Source of the DNA: Saprospirales bacterium
GTDB taxonomy: Bacteria > Bacteroidota > Bacteroidia > Chitinophagales > Saprospiraceae
NCBI GenBank assembly: GCA_016703765.1
Contig: JADJBL010000001.1
Location: forward strand, 1 to 64,000
DNA: 64,000 nt
Direction: 5' to 3'
The position numbers were made by a program, and so were the translations under genes. Numbering within the stretch: the stretch's first letter is position 1; each line of letters begins with the position of its first letter. This document shows, piece by piece, positions 28,201-38,307 of this stretch. The notes below the pieces were generated by a model. That model did no database searches, had not been told where the DNA came from, and worked only from the letters and a program-made list of their open reading frames with translations.

Positions 28201-31200
28201 GGCGACGGAAAACCCGTTTGGGAGCGGACTTTCAAAATGCTGGCTTTGCCGGAATTTGTGACCGAGCTCTTCGTCGATTCCGACCAAAACCTCGTGATGG
28301 CAGGCTGCTCCAACCCCTTGGGCACGCAGGTTCAAAACTATGTCCTGAAATACGACTACCAAAACGACCAGGTGCTTTGGCTGAAAACCGCGGAGAACCT
28401 CAACCAGATCGACCAGGGCTTTTTCTCGATCATCGAAAAATCGCCGGGGGGCAACTACCTCGTCGCAGGACATAATTCCTTCAACGGCCTTCCCGGAATC
28501 GGCTGCGACGGCTTGCTCTTCGAACTCGACCGCAATACCGGAGCGCCAGTCTGGATGAACAACTACAACCTGGGGAGCTGCGAGACCTTTTTCAAAGTCA
28601 TACTCCACGCCAACTCGCTGTACACCATCGGCCGAAATAACTTTGCCAACGCCGGAACCAACAAGATGCGGCCGGCCATCAGCCAATTCGATACCAATGG
28701 CAATGAACTGTGGTCCAGGCTCTACCTCGTCAGCGTGGGGGGCAATACCAGCGCCCGCCTCTATGGCACCGACCTGCTCGTCGACAACGGACTGGTGGCC
28801 CTCGCCTACGGCGATATGACGGGGACCAGCATCACAGCCGTCGAGGTGCAGCTTTTTAAAACCGATTTTACCGGAAACATCATCTGGGCCCGCCGGCTGA
28901 ATATCCCCGGCGGCGACTCCGAGCGAAGCGTGCGCCTGCTCAACCTGCCCGACGGCTACCTCCTGTTGGGCAACTACAACGCCGGGGGACAAGAACAGGT
29001 CTTCCTCATCAAAACCGACAAAAACGGGCTTTTGCAATGGTCGAAAACATACGGCGGACTCGCCAGCGACCGGAGCTACGATATCCTCTTCCAGGGGGGC
29101 TCCCTGTTCTGGACCGGCTATACCGACAGCTACGGCCTGGGAGGGCAGGACATTTTCCTTCAACGGCTCGACCTGCAAGGATTCCCCTCTGATACCTGCA
29201 CCGTGGTAGCGCCCCTGACCGTCACCGAATCTGCGATCGGCAATGCCTATTCCGGCGCCCACCCCCTGACTACTTTCGCCGGAACGATGCCGATGCCCGA
29301 CGGCCTCGCCGCAGCCATGCCGACCAACCTGACGGAAAGCTATCTCTGCGATATGCCCTGCGTTGACTCCTGCCTCGTGGCCCCCGACGTTTTTTTCCAA
29401 TCGCTCTACGGCGCCTGCAACGACGACTCGTTGCTCGTCACCATCGAAATTTGTAACGAAGGGGAGGGCATTCTCTACGCCGGTACTCCGATCGCATTTT
29501 ATGAGGGCGACCCGAATGCAGGGCCGGCGCCCTTGCTAGCTGTGGCGGGCCTTCCGCAGGACCTCCAAAAAGACAGTTGCCTTAGCTGGACCTTAGAAAT
29601 CCCGGGCTTACCCAATATCGAAATTTTTGTCCTCCTCAACCCCGAAGGTTTTGCCGGGTTCGATGGCCTGGAATGCGACCTCACGGACAACCTCGGCAGC
29701 TTCAGCGTCGTCTACGCTCCGCCATTGCTCGACCTGGGACCCGATACCATCATGTGCGGCTTCGGGGTACTGTCGTTCGAGGCCGGGGACGGTTTTATAT
29801 CCTATCAATGGCAGGACGGATCGACCGAATCCTTTTACACCGCCACCGAACCGGGCTCGTATTGGGTTACTGCGGTCGATAGCTGCGGAGGCGTACAAAG
29901 CGATACGGTGTCCATCTCCATCTACTCCACGGCACAATCGGCGGACACCCTGCTGTTTTGCTCCGGCGATACGGTCCTCGTATTCGGTACCCCGTCTCTG
30001 CCGCGGGCGATTACTCCGCCCTCTTTACGGGCTTCAACGGCTGCGACTCCCTGGCCATCCTCACCCTGGTGGAATCCACCGACACCATTTTCACCGCCCA
30101 GTCGGCGGTGATCTGCCCCGATTCAAGCCTGACCTTTTACGGTGCCGTATTGTCAAGCCCCGGGGTGTACACGAATGTGGATACTTCCAGCTCTTGCGTG
30201 CAGGTGGAGACCCTGACCCTGTCGGTGCTCAACAGCCAGCAGACCATGGAGACGCTGACTATTTGCGCCAACGAAACGGCCGATATTTTCGGCACGCCGA
30301 TCAATACGACGGGGGTCTACACCCAGACCTTTACTGCCCAAAACGGCTGCGACTCGGTGCACACCATAGAGCTGTTCGTGCTCGATACGTTGCTTAGCGG
30401 CGAATCGATCACCATCTGCGCCAACGAGACCGCCGATATTTTCGGCACGCCGACCAACCTACCAGGATTTTACGCCATGTCTTTCACGGGAAGTAATGGC
30501 TGCGACTCCACCCATCTCATTTCCCTGACCGTCCTCGACACCCTGGCCACGAGCGTATTCCTCAGCACTTGCGCCAACGAGCCGGTGGATGTGTTCGGGG
30601 TTCCGACAAGCGTCGCGGGGCTTTATAGCCAGTTATTCACCGCCTCGAATGGCTGCGACTCGGTGCATAGCGATTCTTCTCGCGGTATTCGATACCCTGG
30701 AGACTGCAGAAGTCATCTCGATCTGTTCCAATGAAACGGCCGATGTCTTCGGCGTCCAGACCAACGCGCCGGGTGTTTACAGCCAGACCTTTGCGGCTGC
30801 CACGGGCTGCGATTCGACCCATACCATCAACCTGATCGTGCTCGACACCTCGGTGGTTTTTCAATCGCTGACGACCTGTGAAAACGAGCCGGTGTTGATA
30901 TTCGGCGTACCCACTGCTATTGCGGGAACGTACACGCAGAATTTCCAAAATCAAAACGGCTGCGACTCCACGCATACTGTCCAATTGAGCGTGCTCGACA
31001 CCATCGCGACCGCCGAATCGCTGACCATTTGCGATGGCGAAACCACCCTGATATTCGGCTTGCCGGTCGGGGTTTCCGGCGCTTATTCGCAGGCTTTTGC
31101 CGGAAATAATGGCTGCGACTCCACGCATACGGTGGTTCTGACGGTGTTAGATCCGGTTCAGTTCAGCGTCAGCGTTCAAGACGCCTGCATTGGGGAAGGA

Positions 31201-32139
31201 GGTTCGGCAATCGCCACCGTCATTGGGGGACTCCCTCCCTACACCTACGATTGGGGCAACGGGCCGACATCTGATTCGGAGATCGGCAATTTGATGCCTG
31301 GAGATTATACCCTGGTAGTCACTGACGCCTTCGGGTGCGGCACGATCGTCGGATTTGAGATCGAAGGCTCTATCATCCCAGGCATCTCGCTGGATGCGGG
31401 GGATGTGAGTTGCTTCGGCTACACTGACGGCACGCTCGAAGTAAATGCGGGCGTTCCGGGTTTATCGTTCAGCCTGACTGGGCAGATCTTCGTCCCCCAG
31501 ACCTCCTTTTCGGATCTGACGCCGGGCAGCTATATTTTGTATGTCCAGGATGCAAACGGTTGTCAGGCTGAGTTCCCCTTTGACATTGGCCAGCCCGATC
31601 CGCTGAGCGTCATCCTGCCTCCCGACCTTACCCTCCAACTGGGTCAGGCCGATCAAATAATTCCACAGATATTTCCTCCGGGCGGGGTGTTTCAGTACGC
31701 CTGGAGTCCGCCGGATGGATTGAGTTGCGCGGATTGTCCGACGCCATTCGTCCAGCCCGCCTATAACACCACCTACGTGCTGGTGATCACCGATACCCTG
31801 GGCTGTACGGCCCAGGCAGAGATCACAGTGAACGTGGATCTGAATCGAAGGGTGTTCATCCCCAATACCTTCAGCCCGAATGCCGACGGCACGAACGATT
31901 GGTTTACCGTCTTCGGCGCCCCGGAGCTGCTTCGCATCCGCAGCCTGCGGGTTTACGACCGCTGGGGCGACAAGGTGTTCGAAGGGCTGGATCTAAGGCC
32001 CAACGACCCGAGCGAAGGCTGGGATGGCACGTTCCGCGGCAAACCCATGAATGCGGCCGTATTTGGATACGTAGCCGAACTCGAGTTTGCCGACGGAGTA
32101 GTGCTGGTGTATCATGGAGGGGTTGGGTTGGTGAGGTAA
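25300..32139 (+). CDS. Giant T9SS-exported M43-type metalloprotease with PKD, propeller and tandem repeats; several indels
   Basis: About 2279 aa once four indels are repaired. In order: a signal peptide (FSFFFILPVLWFLQTVSG); an M43 pappalysin/cytophagalysin-like domain with zinc motif HEMGHYLGLYH (His219) and Met-turn region WNYMDYGNW; two PKD-like domains (~330-490); propeller-like repeats with GDLIWQKTF/GNLLWAKGV strands (~500-1300); a CARDB-like segment; about eight ~57-residue tandem repeats (ETADIFGTP...GCDSTHT pattern, ~1550-1950); and a CHU_C gliding-type tail (VFIPNTFSPNADGTNDWF ... YDRWGD ... WDGTFRG). It should be exported by T9SS, cell-attached, and digest proteins or adhere. Apparent indels: +1 at ~27165-27170, -1 at 27259-27262 (GGGG), -1 at 29990-29993 (CCCC), +1 at ~30664-30668. 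The net length change is zero. Confidence 0.85.
29945..31150. repeat. Tandem coding repeats (~170 bp units)
   Basis: Roughly eight units, each encoding a pattern of L-T-I-C-x-N-E-T-A-D-I-F-G, a V-x-G-x-Y turn, F-T-G-x-N-G-C-D-S-T-H and L-x-V-L-D-T. Two Cys per unit are conserved. Long near-repeats such as these are prone to recombination and to assembly error. Confidence 0.85.
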
Positions 32140-32140
32140 C

Positions 32141-33307
32141 TTAAAATTCGAATAAATGTAAATTCCCATCTGCAAACCCCACGAGTACCTTGTTTTTCAA
32201 CACGACAGGCGTGCTCCAGATCGCAGTTCCACCGCTATCCTGGGTAACGCCCCAGATCTGGTCGCCGGTTTGGCGGTCGAGTGCGTATAATCCTTGAGAA
32301 GTGCCTATCCAAACCTGGTCGTCGACGATAATCGGATCGCTGAAAGCCGGTCCGTCAAAGGTAACGGCCCATAGCTCATCGCCCGTTTCCGCATCCAGGC
32401 AGACGATCCGCTCGGGGACCACGGAGGGGGCGGTGGAAGAGCAGGTGAAATAGACCTTGTCCTCGGCTACGGCGCCGCTTCCGAATCCAAGACGACCGTC
32501 GGTCGTGTATTGCCAGATCAGGTCGCCGGTGTTGGCGTTGAGCTTGAAGATCTTTCCGTCCACGTTGCCGAAGTACACCTCGTCCTGGAGGATAGCCGGC
32601 GCGGAATAAATCGCATCGTTGCTCCCGGTTTCGAAAGTCCAGGCTTCATCTCCGCTTGCCGCATCGAGGCAAAACAAGGTCCCGTTGTCGTTCCCGAAAA
32701 GGACGTGGCCGTTGTGGAAGCCGGGGGAGGATTGGGTGCCATAGACGTATTTATTCCAAATCAGGTCGCCGGTTGTTTTATCCAGGGCGTAGAAGTTGTC
32801 GCCGTCGCCGAAAAGGACGGCGCCATCCACGATCAGGGGATTGGTCTCTACCCTGTCGGGGGTTGTGACAGCCCATTCGACTTCTCCCGTTTTCGCGTTC
32901 AGCGCGATAAACTCATCATCGTTATTTCCGAAGTAAATGACTCCGTCGTCATACGTGGCGCTGTTGCCGTAGTAGGGGGCTGTCCATTCCACGGCGCCGG
33001 TTTTGAGGTTGAGGGCGTAAAACTCGCCATTCCCGCCGATATAGACCTTGTTGTCGAAAACAGCCGGCGTGCTCTTCAGGATGTTATCCGTATCGAAAGT
33101 CCAGTCGCCTTTCGGGGCTTTGGACTGCCCTTTGCCGGCGCCCGAAACACCGGTATTGGCGTTGTCGCCCCGCTCGCGGATCCAGGAGGAGGAGTCGGAG
33201 CCGGTGGGGTCGGTTTTTTCTTTATCGCAGCCGGAGGATGCAAAAGAGGTTGCAAGGGCAAAAAAGAAGATGGAGAGGTAAAATAAAGGTGAAGTGCTCT
33301 TTTTCAT
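32141..33307 (-). CDS. PQQ-propeller (BamB-like) lipoprotein
   Basis: 388 aa from the ATG at 33307 (MKKSTSPLF). The lipoprotein signal ends ATSFASSGC. The body is a run of about seven propeller blades with the PQQ-repeat signature A-L-D-x-x-T-G-x-x-x-W: ALNLKTGAVEW, ALNAKTGEVEW, ALDKTTGDLIW, CLDAASGDEAW, KLNANTGDLIW, CLDAETGDELW and ALDRQTGDQIW. Such proteins scaffold outer-membrane assembly (BamB) or bind quinone; no enzyme residues are evident, so a scaffold or adhesin role is more likely. It converges on the giant protease with a 1-nt gap. Confidence 0.85.
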   Translation of the reverse strand: MKKSTSPLFYLSIFFFALATSFASSGCDKEKTDPTGSDSSSWIRERGDNANTGVSGAGKGQSKAPKGDWTFDTDNILKSTPAVFDNKVYIGGNGEFYALNLKTGAVEWTAPYYGNSATYDDGVIYFGNNDDEFIALNAKTGEVEWAVTTPDRVETNPLIVDGAVLFGDGDNFYALDKTTGDLIWNKYVYGTQSSPGFHNGHVLFGNDNGTLFCLDAASGDEAWTFETGSNDAIYSAPAILQDEVYFGNVDGKIFKLNANTGDLIWQYTTDGRLGFGSGAVAEDKVYFTCSSTAPSVVPERIVCLDAETGDELWAVTFDGPAFSDPIIVDDQVWIGTSQGLYALDRQTGDQIWGVTQDSGGTAIWSTPVVLKNKVLVGFADGNLHLFEF

Positions 33308-33341
33308 GAATTGGAATTTTTTAAGATAACTTTTCATGAAA

Positions 33342-33349
33342 CAAAGCTA
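33342..33349 (-). promoter_or_regulatory. -7 promoter element (TAGCTTTG)
   Basis: The reverse complement is a full TAnnTTTG match, 35 nt before the PQQ lipoprotein ATG. No well-spaced -33 box. Confidence 0.55.
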
Positions 33350-33459
33350 TAGCTGTTCTCCCGGCGCTGCCGGTCTTCTGCAACCAACAGGGTTTTTTGA
33401 GCAATGAATATATGGAATTTGAAAATAAAATCTTCGGGATAAGCGAAAAAGGCAATTGA

Positions 33460-33891
33460 TCATTTACGAGGGACTACCTTTAATCCGACCTTGTAGTGTA
33501 TCCCTTCGTTTTCATTTTTTAAACTCTTTAATATACTCAACGTTAGGATTGTACTTTTGGATACTTTCGTTAACCTGGCTATTTCATCGTCTATTTCGCC
33601 ATATCCAAAAATGTCAACCTCCTCAATATATAAATAAACATCCCCCTGGCAATCATCAATAAATTGCACTTCTAAATCCAATATTTTTGTTTCTCCGGAG
33701 CTAATGTAGATTTCTTCCTCAAAATAGTCTCTATTATTGTTGGGGAACCCGTATATCCATAGGCGATCACTTCCAGTGTAATCGTCCTGGTCAATACACT
33801 CAATCTTGGTGATAACCAACCTGCAGGATCTGTAACCCTTCCATTTGTTTTCTTCATATTCCTCTTGTTTTCTCTTTTTCTCCGCCTGCAA
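33460..33891 (-). CDS. Hypothetical protein, last gene of an envelope operon
   Basis: Up to 143 aa. An N-terminal charged helix (KKRKQEEYEENKWKG) is followed by a beta-rich region with many aromatic and acidic residues (SDRLWIYGFPNNNRDYFEEEIYI split across strands, DVYLYIEEVDIFGYGE). No family was recognised and no signal peptide seen. The only start in this frame is TTG at 33891. An ATG-initiated helix MKWKERIA in the next frame just upstream would join in with one base change near 33890, so the N-terminus may be frameshifted. AT-rich compared with neighbours. It follows the repeat lipoprotein by ~110 nt. Confidence 0.5.
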   Translation of the reverse strand: MQAEKKRKQEEYEENKWKGYRSCRLVITKIECIDQDDYTGSDRLWIYGFPNNNRDYFEEEIYISSGETKILDLEVQFIDDCQGDVYLYIEEVDIFGYGEIDDEIARLTKVSKSTILTLSILKSLKNENEGIHYKVGLKVVPRK

Positions 33892-34000
33892 TTCGCTCCT
33901 TCCATTTCATAACCCATTGCCTGAGACCCACCTTCATTAGCCTCGGCGCGATGAAGGCCGGATGGGAAAAATCTCAAATACAGTTCCCAAGGACTTGGAA

Positions 34001-35659
34001 TTAGTTGCACTGGTCAGGAGCAAATGCTTTGTCGTCGGCCTCCTGCATCTGATCCGGATATTTTGCAGCATAGTTTGCCCAATCCGAAATGGTTTTCGCG
34101 CTGTAATAATCGTACTTCTCACTCGCTTTTTTCACCAATTCAGCAGCTTCAAACTTCCCGCTAAACCTCGAAATAAAGCTGTTGCAACTGGCTTCATCCC
34201 GGCAATTGCCGAACTCTTGAGCCAGATAACCACGGTAATTGTTTAGCGAGATATCTTTAAGCTCCTCACTCGCATTTGGCGTAGCCTGGACGAGGTCCGG
34301 AATCTCTATCCAATTGATTTTGCCGGATGCATTTTTAAAGGCCAGATCGATATTTTCACAGTCCTGGCCAAATTTGCTTTGAAATGCCCGAATAGTGGAA
34401 ACGTTGTGGACATAATTGGCCAGGCGATATTCCTCATTGTCGACCATTTTAGGATAACGGTTGATTGCCTCCAAAAACTGATCAAAACCATTGCTTTGGT
34501 TGATGTATTCCTTCTTTACATTCGCAGTAACCGCCAGGGAGGGATACATCTCCACTAACTGAGGCAATTCGCTTCGGCTCAGCTTGGGATAAAGCCTGGT
34601 CACGATGTCATTTGCATAAGCACTGTTGGAAAAACTGTTTTTAAACGCTTTCAAATCGGACAAACCCGCAACATACCCCGCTGCTTTTTGCTCTGCATCC
34701 GCTTTCAACTCGGGGTATTTGTCCTTGGCATCGATGCATTCGCCAACCGTGGCGCCGAGCGACAAATACTTCGACTTCACGGAAGGGATAACCGGCAAGG
34801 AAGGGTACATGTCGACAAGCTGCGGCAATTCGGCCCTTTTAAGACGGGGGTAGAGGTTGGTTACTATCTCATTCGCATACCCGCTATTCGCAAAATTATT
34901 CTTGAAAGTCCGCAGATCGTCCAGGGTGCTGACGTAGCCCGAGGCCTTCCGCTCGGCATCTGCGCTTAGTTCGGGGTATTTGTTCTTCGCCTCGATGCAC
35001 TGGGCCAGGCTCGTGCTTTGCGCTAAAAACCCCGATTTCATATCCGAGGCGTTGGCGTTTCCGGGGAACAGGGCCAGCAGTTCCGGCAATTCTTCCCGCC
35101 TTACCACACCTTTGCCCTGCAGGGCTATGGAGTTGGAATAGCTGCTATTCGGGAAACAAGTCCTGAAATCCCGAGCATCCTGGATGTTCTTCACCAGAAA
35201 ACTGCTCTCCGCCGAATTGTGCATCAGGGTAAAAGAAGAGCTCGACTGGGACAGCAGCAAATAGTTTTTGTTCGCGTCTTTCGCCCATTTCCTCACATCG
35301 TTCACCGGGTAGGTCTTGTTTTGACCCAGGGCATAATTGCAAAGGTTGGTCAGCGAATACCCGATCAGCGCACCGATCACGGCGTTGGCGGGCTGGACAA
35401 ATTTCCGGTCCGGCCCGTCCTGATACCCGATCAGATTGGATTGGTAGCCGAGGTATCCACCTGCAGCCGTACCGGCTACTACGAAGGAAATCCCGAAAAC
35501 GGTGGGTTTCTTGCGGTAATGCGCGTCGTACACGGTGACCCGCTTGTTGTAGTCCAGCCCGGAAATGCGGCCGCTGTCGGGCTTCTTGACCACGCAGGAC
35601 GGGGAAAGGAACAAAATGGACAGGCTGCAAATAACAGCGTATAGACCCGGGTTTCTCAT
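34001..35659 (-). CDS. Lipoprotein with four internal ~87-residue repeats
   Basis: 552 aa from the ATG at 35659 (MRNPGLYAV). The signal ends ILFLSPSC, a lipobox. Two hydrophobic segments follow (GISFVVAGTAAGGYLGY and ANAVIGALIGYSLTNL, residues ~45-105), resembling glycine-zipper hairpins. The rest is about four helical repeats of ~87 residues with a shared frame: D-L-x-x-F-K-x-x-F-x-N-S-x-Y-A-N-x-I, L-Y-P-x-L-x-R-x-E-L-P-Q-L-V-x-M-Y-P and C-I-x-A-K-x-K-Y-P-E-L-x-A-D-A-E-x-K-A. Units two and three are the closest. This looks like a TPR-like scaffold anchored in the envelope. Not a family I can name. In an operon with an outer-membrane barrel protein. Confidence 0.65.
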   Translation of the reverse strand: MRNPGLYAVICSLSILFLSPSCVVKKPDSGRISGLDYNKRVTVYDAHYRKKPTVFGISFVVAGTAAGGYLGYQSNLIGYQDGPDRKFVQPANAVIGALIGYSLTNLCNYALGQNKTYPVNDVRKWAKDANKNYLLLSQSSSSFTLMHNSAESSFLVKNIQDARDFRTCFPNSSYSNSIALQGKGVVRREELPELLALFPGNANASDMKSGFLAQSTSLAQCIEAKNKYPELSADAERKASGYVSTLDDLRTFKNNFANSGYANEIVTNLYPRLKRAELPQLVDMYPSLPVIPSVKSKYLSLGATVGECIDAKDKYPELKADAEQKAAGYVAGLSDLKAFKNSFSNSAYANDIVTRLYPKLSRSELPQLVEMYPSLAVTANVKKEYINQSNGFDQFLEAINRYPKMVDNEEYRLANYVHNVSTIRAFQSKFGQDCENIDLAFKNASGKINWIEIPDLVQATPNASEELKDISLNNYRGYLAQEFGNCRDEASCNSFISRFSGKFEAAELVKKASEKYDYYSAKTISDWANYAAKYPDQMQEADDKAFAPDQCN

Positions 35660-35670
35660 GTTGTTTGGAT

Positions 35671-36351
35671 TTAAAGCCCCCGTATGCCGAGGGAAAGGGA
35701 AAATTGGTGAAAAGCCTTTTCGTGGTTGAGCATCAACGATTGTTTGTAATCGGTGGAGAGGAACACCTTGGTTCCCAGGTTCCAAATGATGCCAAAGCGC
35801 CAGATCAGGGCAGATGTATTGGTGCTGCTCAGGAGGTTTTCTGCTTTATTCGAGGAGATGATCTTGTCGTTTTTGAAAATCGCAAGCTGTGAACTCTGGT
35901 AGCCGGCGCCGATATTCGGCATCACATGCCTGGTCAGCCTGAAGGTGGTGGGCAGGATAACGACCGACAGAGACCCCTCAAACCCCCGATGCCGCACGCT
36001 TGCGGTATCGGAGACTAGCACACCGATCTCCTCCGATTGAAAAAAGGTCTCGAAATAATTGAGGTCGGCAATGAAGGGGTAGAACATGTATTTCACGCCT
36101 CCCACGTGGCCATATTTGATTTTAACCTCTTCATTTTTTATCTGGTCAAAAAACCGGGGGTTGAGGAAAAAAGTTGGCTGCACGCCATAAAAGAGGGATA
36201 GTTTCTTAAAATTCTCCTCCTCCCGGATCTCCTGGAAAAAATCTTCGAGGGTATGTCCGGAGGAGTATTTCTGGACCGGCAATTTCATGCTCTGTCCATG
36301 GGCGAGTGCCACGGAGATGAAAAGGGATAAAAAAAGTAGTAACTCTTTCAT
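35671..36351 (-). CDS. Outer-membrane beta-barrel-like protein
   Basis: 226 aa. A signal peptide (LLLFLSLFISVALAHGQ) is followed by alternating amphipathic strands with many aromatic ends (LSLFYGVQPTFFLNP, YMFYPFIADLNYF, FRFGIIWNLGTKVFLSTDY-type pattern). The last strand, HQFSLSLGIRGL, ends in a hydrophobic residue as outer-membrane barrels often do. The predicted barrel is small (about 8-10 strands). The gene ends 12 nt before the repeat lipoprotein starts, so the two products may work together. No named family. Confidence 0.6.
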   Translation of the reverse strand: MKELLLFLSLFISVALAHGQSMKLPVQKYSSGHTLEDFFQEIREEENFKKLSLFYGVQPTFFLNPRFFDQIKNEEVKIKYGHVGGVKYMFYPFIADLNYFETFFQSEEIGVLVSDTASVRHRGFEGSLSVVILPTTFRLTRHVMPNIGAGYQSSQLAIFKNDKIISSNKAENLLSSTNTSALIWRFGIIWNLGTKVFLSTDYKQSLMLNHEKAFHQFSLSLGIRGL

Positions 36352-36371
36352 GGCTGGAAAATAGGGGTCGA

Positions 36372-37076
36372 TTAAAGGATCAGGTAATTGATCAGAATGT
36401 AATCCACGTGGATGGTGGAAAGCCCGGCCACGATAAAGCCGATATCATCGTCGCTGAAGCCGCCGTTGGAGCTCTCGGCGATAAATTTCTCGTTGACGAA
36501 AAAATAATACTGCCCCTCGACCCGGCGCACCGTGAGCTTGTTGAAATTGCCTTCCGGATTGACGAACCCGGTAAGCCACCAGTCGTTCCAGGGGGCGTAG
36601 GCTCCGGCATTCCCGTCCCAGACGCCGATCCAGGTTTCTTCCTGATTGTTTACGGAAAAGTTGTTGAAGGTAAAGGGGCTATACCCGACGCCCCATACCA
36701 GTCCGTTCCGGCCGGCGCCGCCGGATTGCGAGATTTTGATGCTGGCTTCCATTTCGAAATCCTTCCCGAAGTCCAGCCCTCCGCTGGAAATGCTGAACAC
36801 AAAGCTGGTGGAATTCTTCGACTGGATTTTATACACCCCGTCCTCGACCCTGGTGCTCGATTCGGCGTCGTTGGAAACGTCCCAACCCTGGTCGTTGTCT
36901 TCAAAATCGTCCAGGAGGAAGCCAAACCGGGCTTCGGGGGCAATGCCCGCATAGTCCTTCAGGTTCACCACGCCGGAGGCTGCTTCCAAAAAGAGATGCT
37001 CGACGAGGTTTTCATTTTCCTCTTTTCCGCATCCAAGCAGGATCAAAAAAGAGACAAAAAGCGCAGATTTATACAT
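36372..37076 (-). CDS. Lipoprotein with concanavalin-like sandwich domain
   Basis: 234 aa from the ATG at 37076 (MYKSALFVS). The lipoprotein signal ends LILLGC. The region FLLDDFEDNDQGWDVSNDAESSTRVEDG onward, then FEMEASIKIS, GLVWGVGYSPFTFNNFSVNNQ, FNKLTVRRVEGQYYFFVNEKFI and the closing strands, follows the layout of LamG/DUF1080-like beta-sandwich domains that bind or coat glycans. No catalytic acid pair is evident. Third gene of the tight minus-strand operon beginning at ~38.07 kb. Confidence 0.6.
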   Translation of the reverse strand: MYKSALFVSFLILLGCGKEENENLVEHLFLEAASGVVNLKDYAGIAPEARFGFLLDDFEDNDQGWDVSNDAESSTRVEDGVYKIQSKNSTSFVFSISSGGLDFGKDFEMEASIKISQSGGAGRNGLVWGVGYSPFTFNNFSVNNQEETWIGVWDGNAGAYAPWNDWWLTGFVNPEGNFNKLTVRRVEGQYYFFVNEKFIAESSNGGFSDDDIGFIVAGLSTIHVDYILINYLIL

Positions 37077-37100
37077 AATCAATGATTTAACCGGATCGCA

Positions 37101-37508
37101 TCAAAACCCAAAAAATCCCAACCCATAGCTACTCGGATCCGTGCAATCTTCGTCCTCCACGCTCCCATCCGTATAGCAGAGCTGCTGAAAATAAATGCCG
37201 CTATCCGTGATCGAGAACTTGGCCCGGAACTGGATTTTAATCGTCCCCATCCAGGGGCGGCTGACCTTAAAGGAGCCGTTTGCCCAAAGCTGATCCGTGC
37301 TGTATTCCGATTCGCTGAAGTAGGAGATCACAGCCGATTCGTCGATGTATTCATCCACGCTCCACTCGTCGTCCCAACGGTGAAAAGCATTGTTAATAGG
37401 CCCTTGCAGAACCCTTTTCAATTGCTCCACATCGTCCTGGGCATTTGCCGTGGAGAAAAAAGATAGAAAAATCACCGTTAATGACATCAGACAAATCGTG
37501 TTTTTCAT
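37101..37508 (-). CDS. Small secreted protein of unknown function
   Basis: 135 aa. A clean signal peptide (TICLMSLTVIFLSFFSTANAQ) is followed by a soluble domain with DDVEQLKRVLQGPINNAFHRW, several W/Y residues and two Cys (QLCYTDG, EDCTDP) that may form a disulfide. No family recognised. It lies 12 nt downstream of the methyltransferase and 24 nt upstream of the concanavalin-like lipoprotein. Confidence 0.6.
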   Translation of the reverse strand: MKNTICLMSLTVIFLSFFSTANAQDDVEQLKRVLQGPINNAFHRWDDEWSVDEYIDESAVISYFSESEYSTDQLWANGSFKVSRPWMGTIKIQFRAKFSITDSGIYFQQLCYTDGSVEDEDCTDPSSYGLGFFGF

Positions 37509-37520
37509 GACTAAGGGTAT

Positions 37521-38069
37521 TTATCGTTTTTTACAATGATAGATAAACTCCAGTGGAATGTTTTTCAGCACCTTCTTGCTGCTTTCGTCAAACACCTTTT
37601 CGAAGCGCTTGAAGTGAAATGCGGAATATAAAACCTGGCTGAAATAGCAGCCCGGATTCAATTTTTCATAAGAGGCCCGGATGATCTGATCGCCTACCTC
37701 CTTCGAAATAAAGGTGAAGGGGATCGAGGAAATAAAACCGTCCACCTGCCCTTCGATATGCTTGTTCATATTTTCGGCCGAGTCGTTGACCACCACCAGG
37801 CGCTCGTCGAGGTTCTCGTCTTTTACCGTCTTGCAAAACTCCGCATTCACCTCAAAGGCGTAAAGTTTGGAGTCCGGCGCCAGGCGGCTCAGGATTTCGC
37901 GGGTGATATTTCCGTATCCCATGCCGAATTCGACCACGATTTTGTTTGGTCCGGTCGGAAGATGGGCGCATATCTCCACCTCGACCCCCCGGCTGGTCTC
38001 CGTAAAAGCCCCCGTGGTGAAAAGGTTTTTGGTGAATTCGATGGCCGCTTGAAATTTGCTCTTGCCCAT
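37521..38069 (-). CDS. SAM-dependent methyltransferase (phospholipid N-methyltransferase-like)
   Basis: 182 aa from the ATG at 38069 (MGKSKFQAAIEF). A longer in-frame start is excluded because a consensus -7 promoter box lies inside that extension. The class I Rossmann fold is shown by IVVEFGMGYGNITREIL (SAM motif I), LYAFEVNAEF, LVVVNDSAENM and GFISSIPFTFIS, the last resembling motif IV of KsgA-like and PmtA-like enzymes. The short length and the S-I-P-F motif favour a phospholipid N-methyltransferase-like enzyme over an rRNA dimethylase. First gene of the 38.07-33.46 kb operon, whose other products are envelope proteins, which fits a lipid substrate. Confidence 0.7.
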   Translation of the reverse strand: MGKSKFQAAIEFTKNLFTTGAFTETSRGVEVEICAHLPTGPNKIVVEFGMGYGNITREILSRLAPDSKLYAFEVNAEFCKTVKDENLDERLVVVNDSAENMNKHIEGQVDGFISSIPFTFISKEVGDQIIRASYEKLNPGCYFSQVLYSAFHFKRFEKVFDESSKKVLKNIPLEFIYHCKKR

Positions 38070-38098
38070 GGCGTCTGTATTTATTGGTTTCAAATCGC

Positions 38099-38130
38099 CA
38101 AAACTAGCCATTCGATATCATACTGCCAAA
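38099..38130 (-). promoter_or_regulatory. Promoter of the envelope operon (TTTG-N20-TAGTTTTG)
   Basis: On the minus strand, a TTTG box (38127-38130) and a TAGTTTTG box (38099-38106) are 20 nt apart, both full matches to the Bacteroidota consensus. The ATG at 38069 follows 29 nt later. All genes down to 33.46 kb have small gaps and probably share this promoter. Confidence 0.75.
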
Positions 38131-38307
38131 CTACGGGCTCTAAGGGCATTTTACCGGCCTTTGCCAACGAAAGGGCTTTCCAGGGCAACCAATCCCCGAT
38201 TTTTCTTAACAAAACCCGGCGCCGGTTTTCATTCCCAAACTCCGGCTTCTCATTCCCCAAAAAACGCGCTTGGTTGCATATCCTACCTCTTGCGAATTCC
38301 TTACCTT

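Noticed and set aside
27165..30668. Programmed frameshifting in the giant M43 protein
   Set aside because: Four shifts in both directions without a shared slippery motif or downstream structure, and similar indels in unrelated genes, fit sequence error better.
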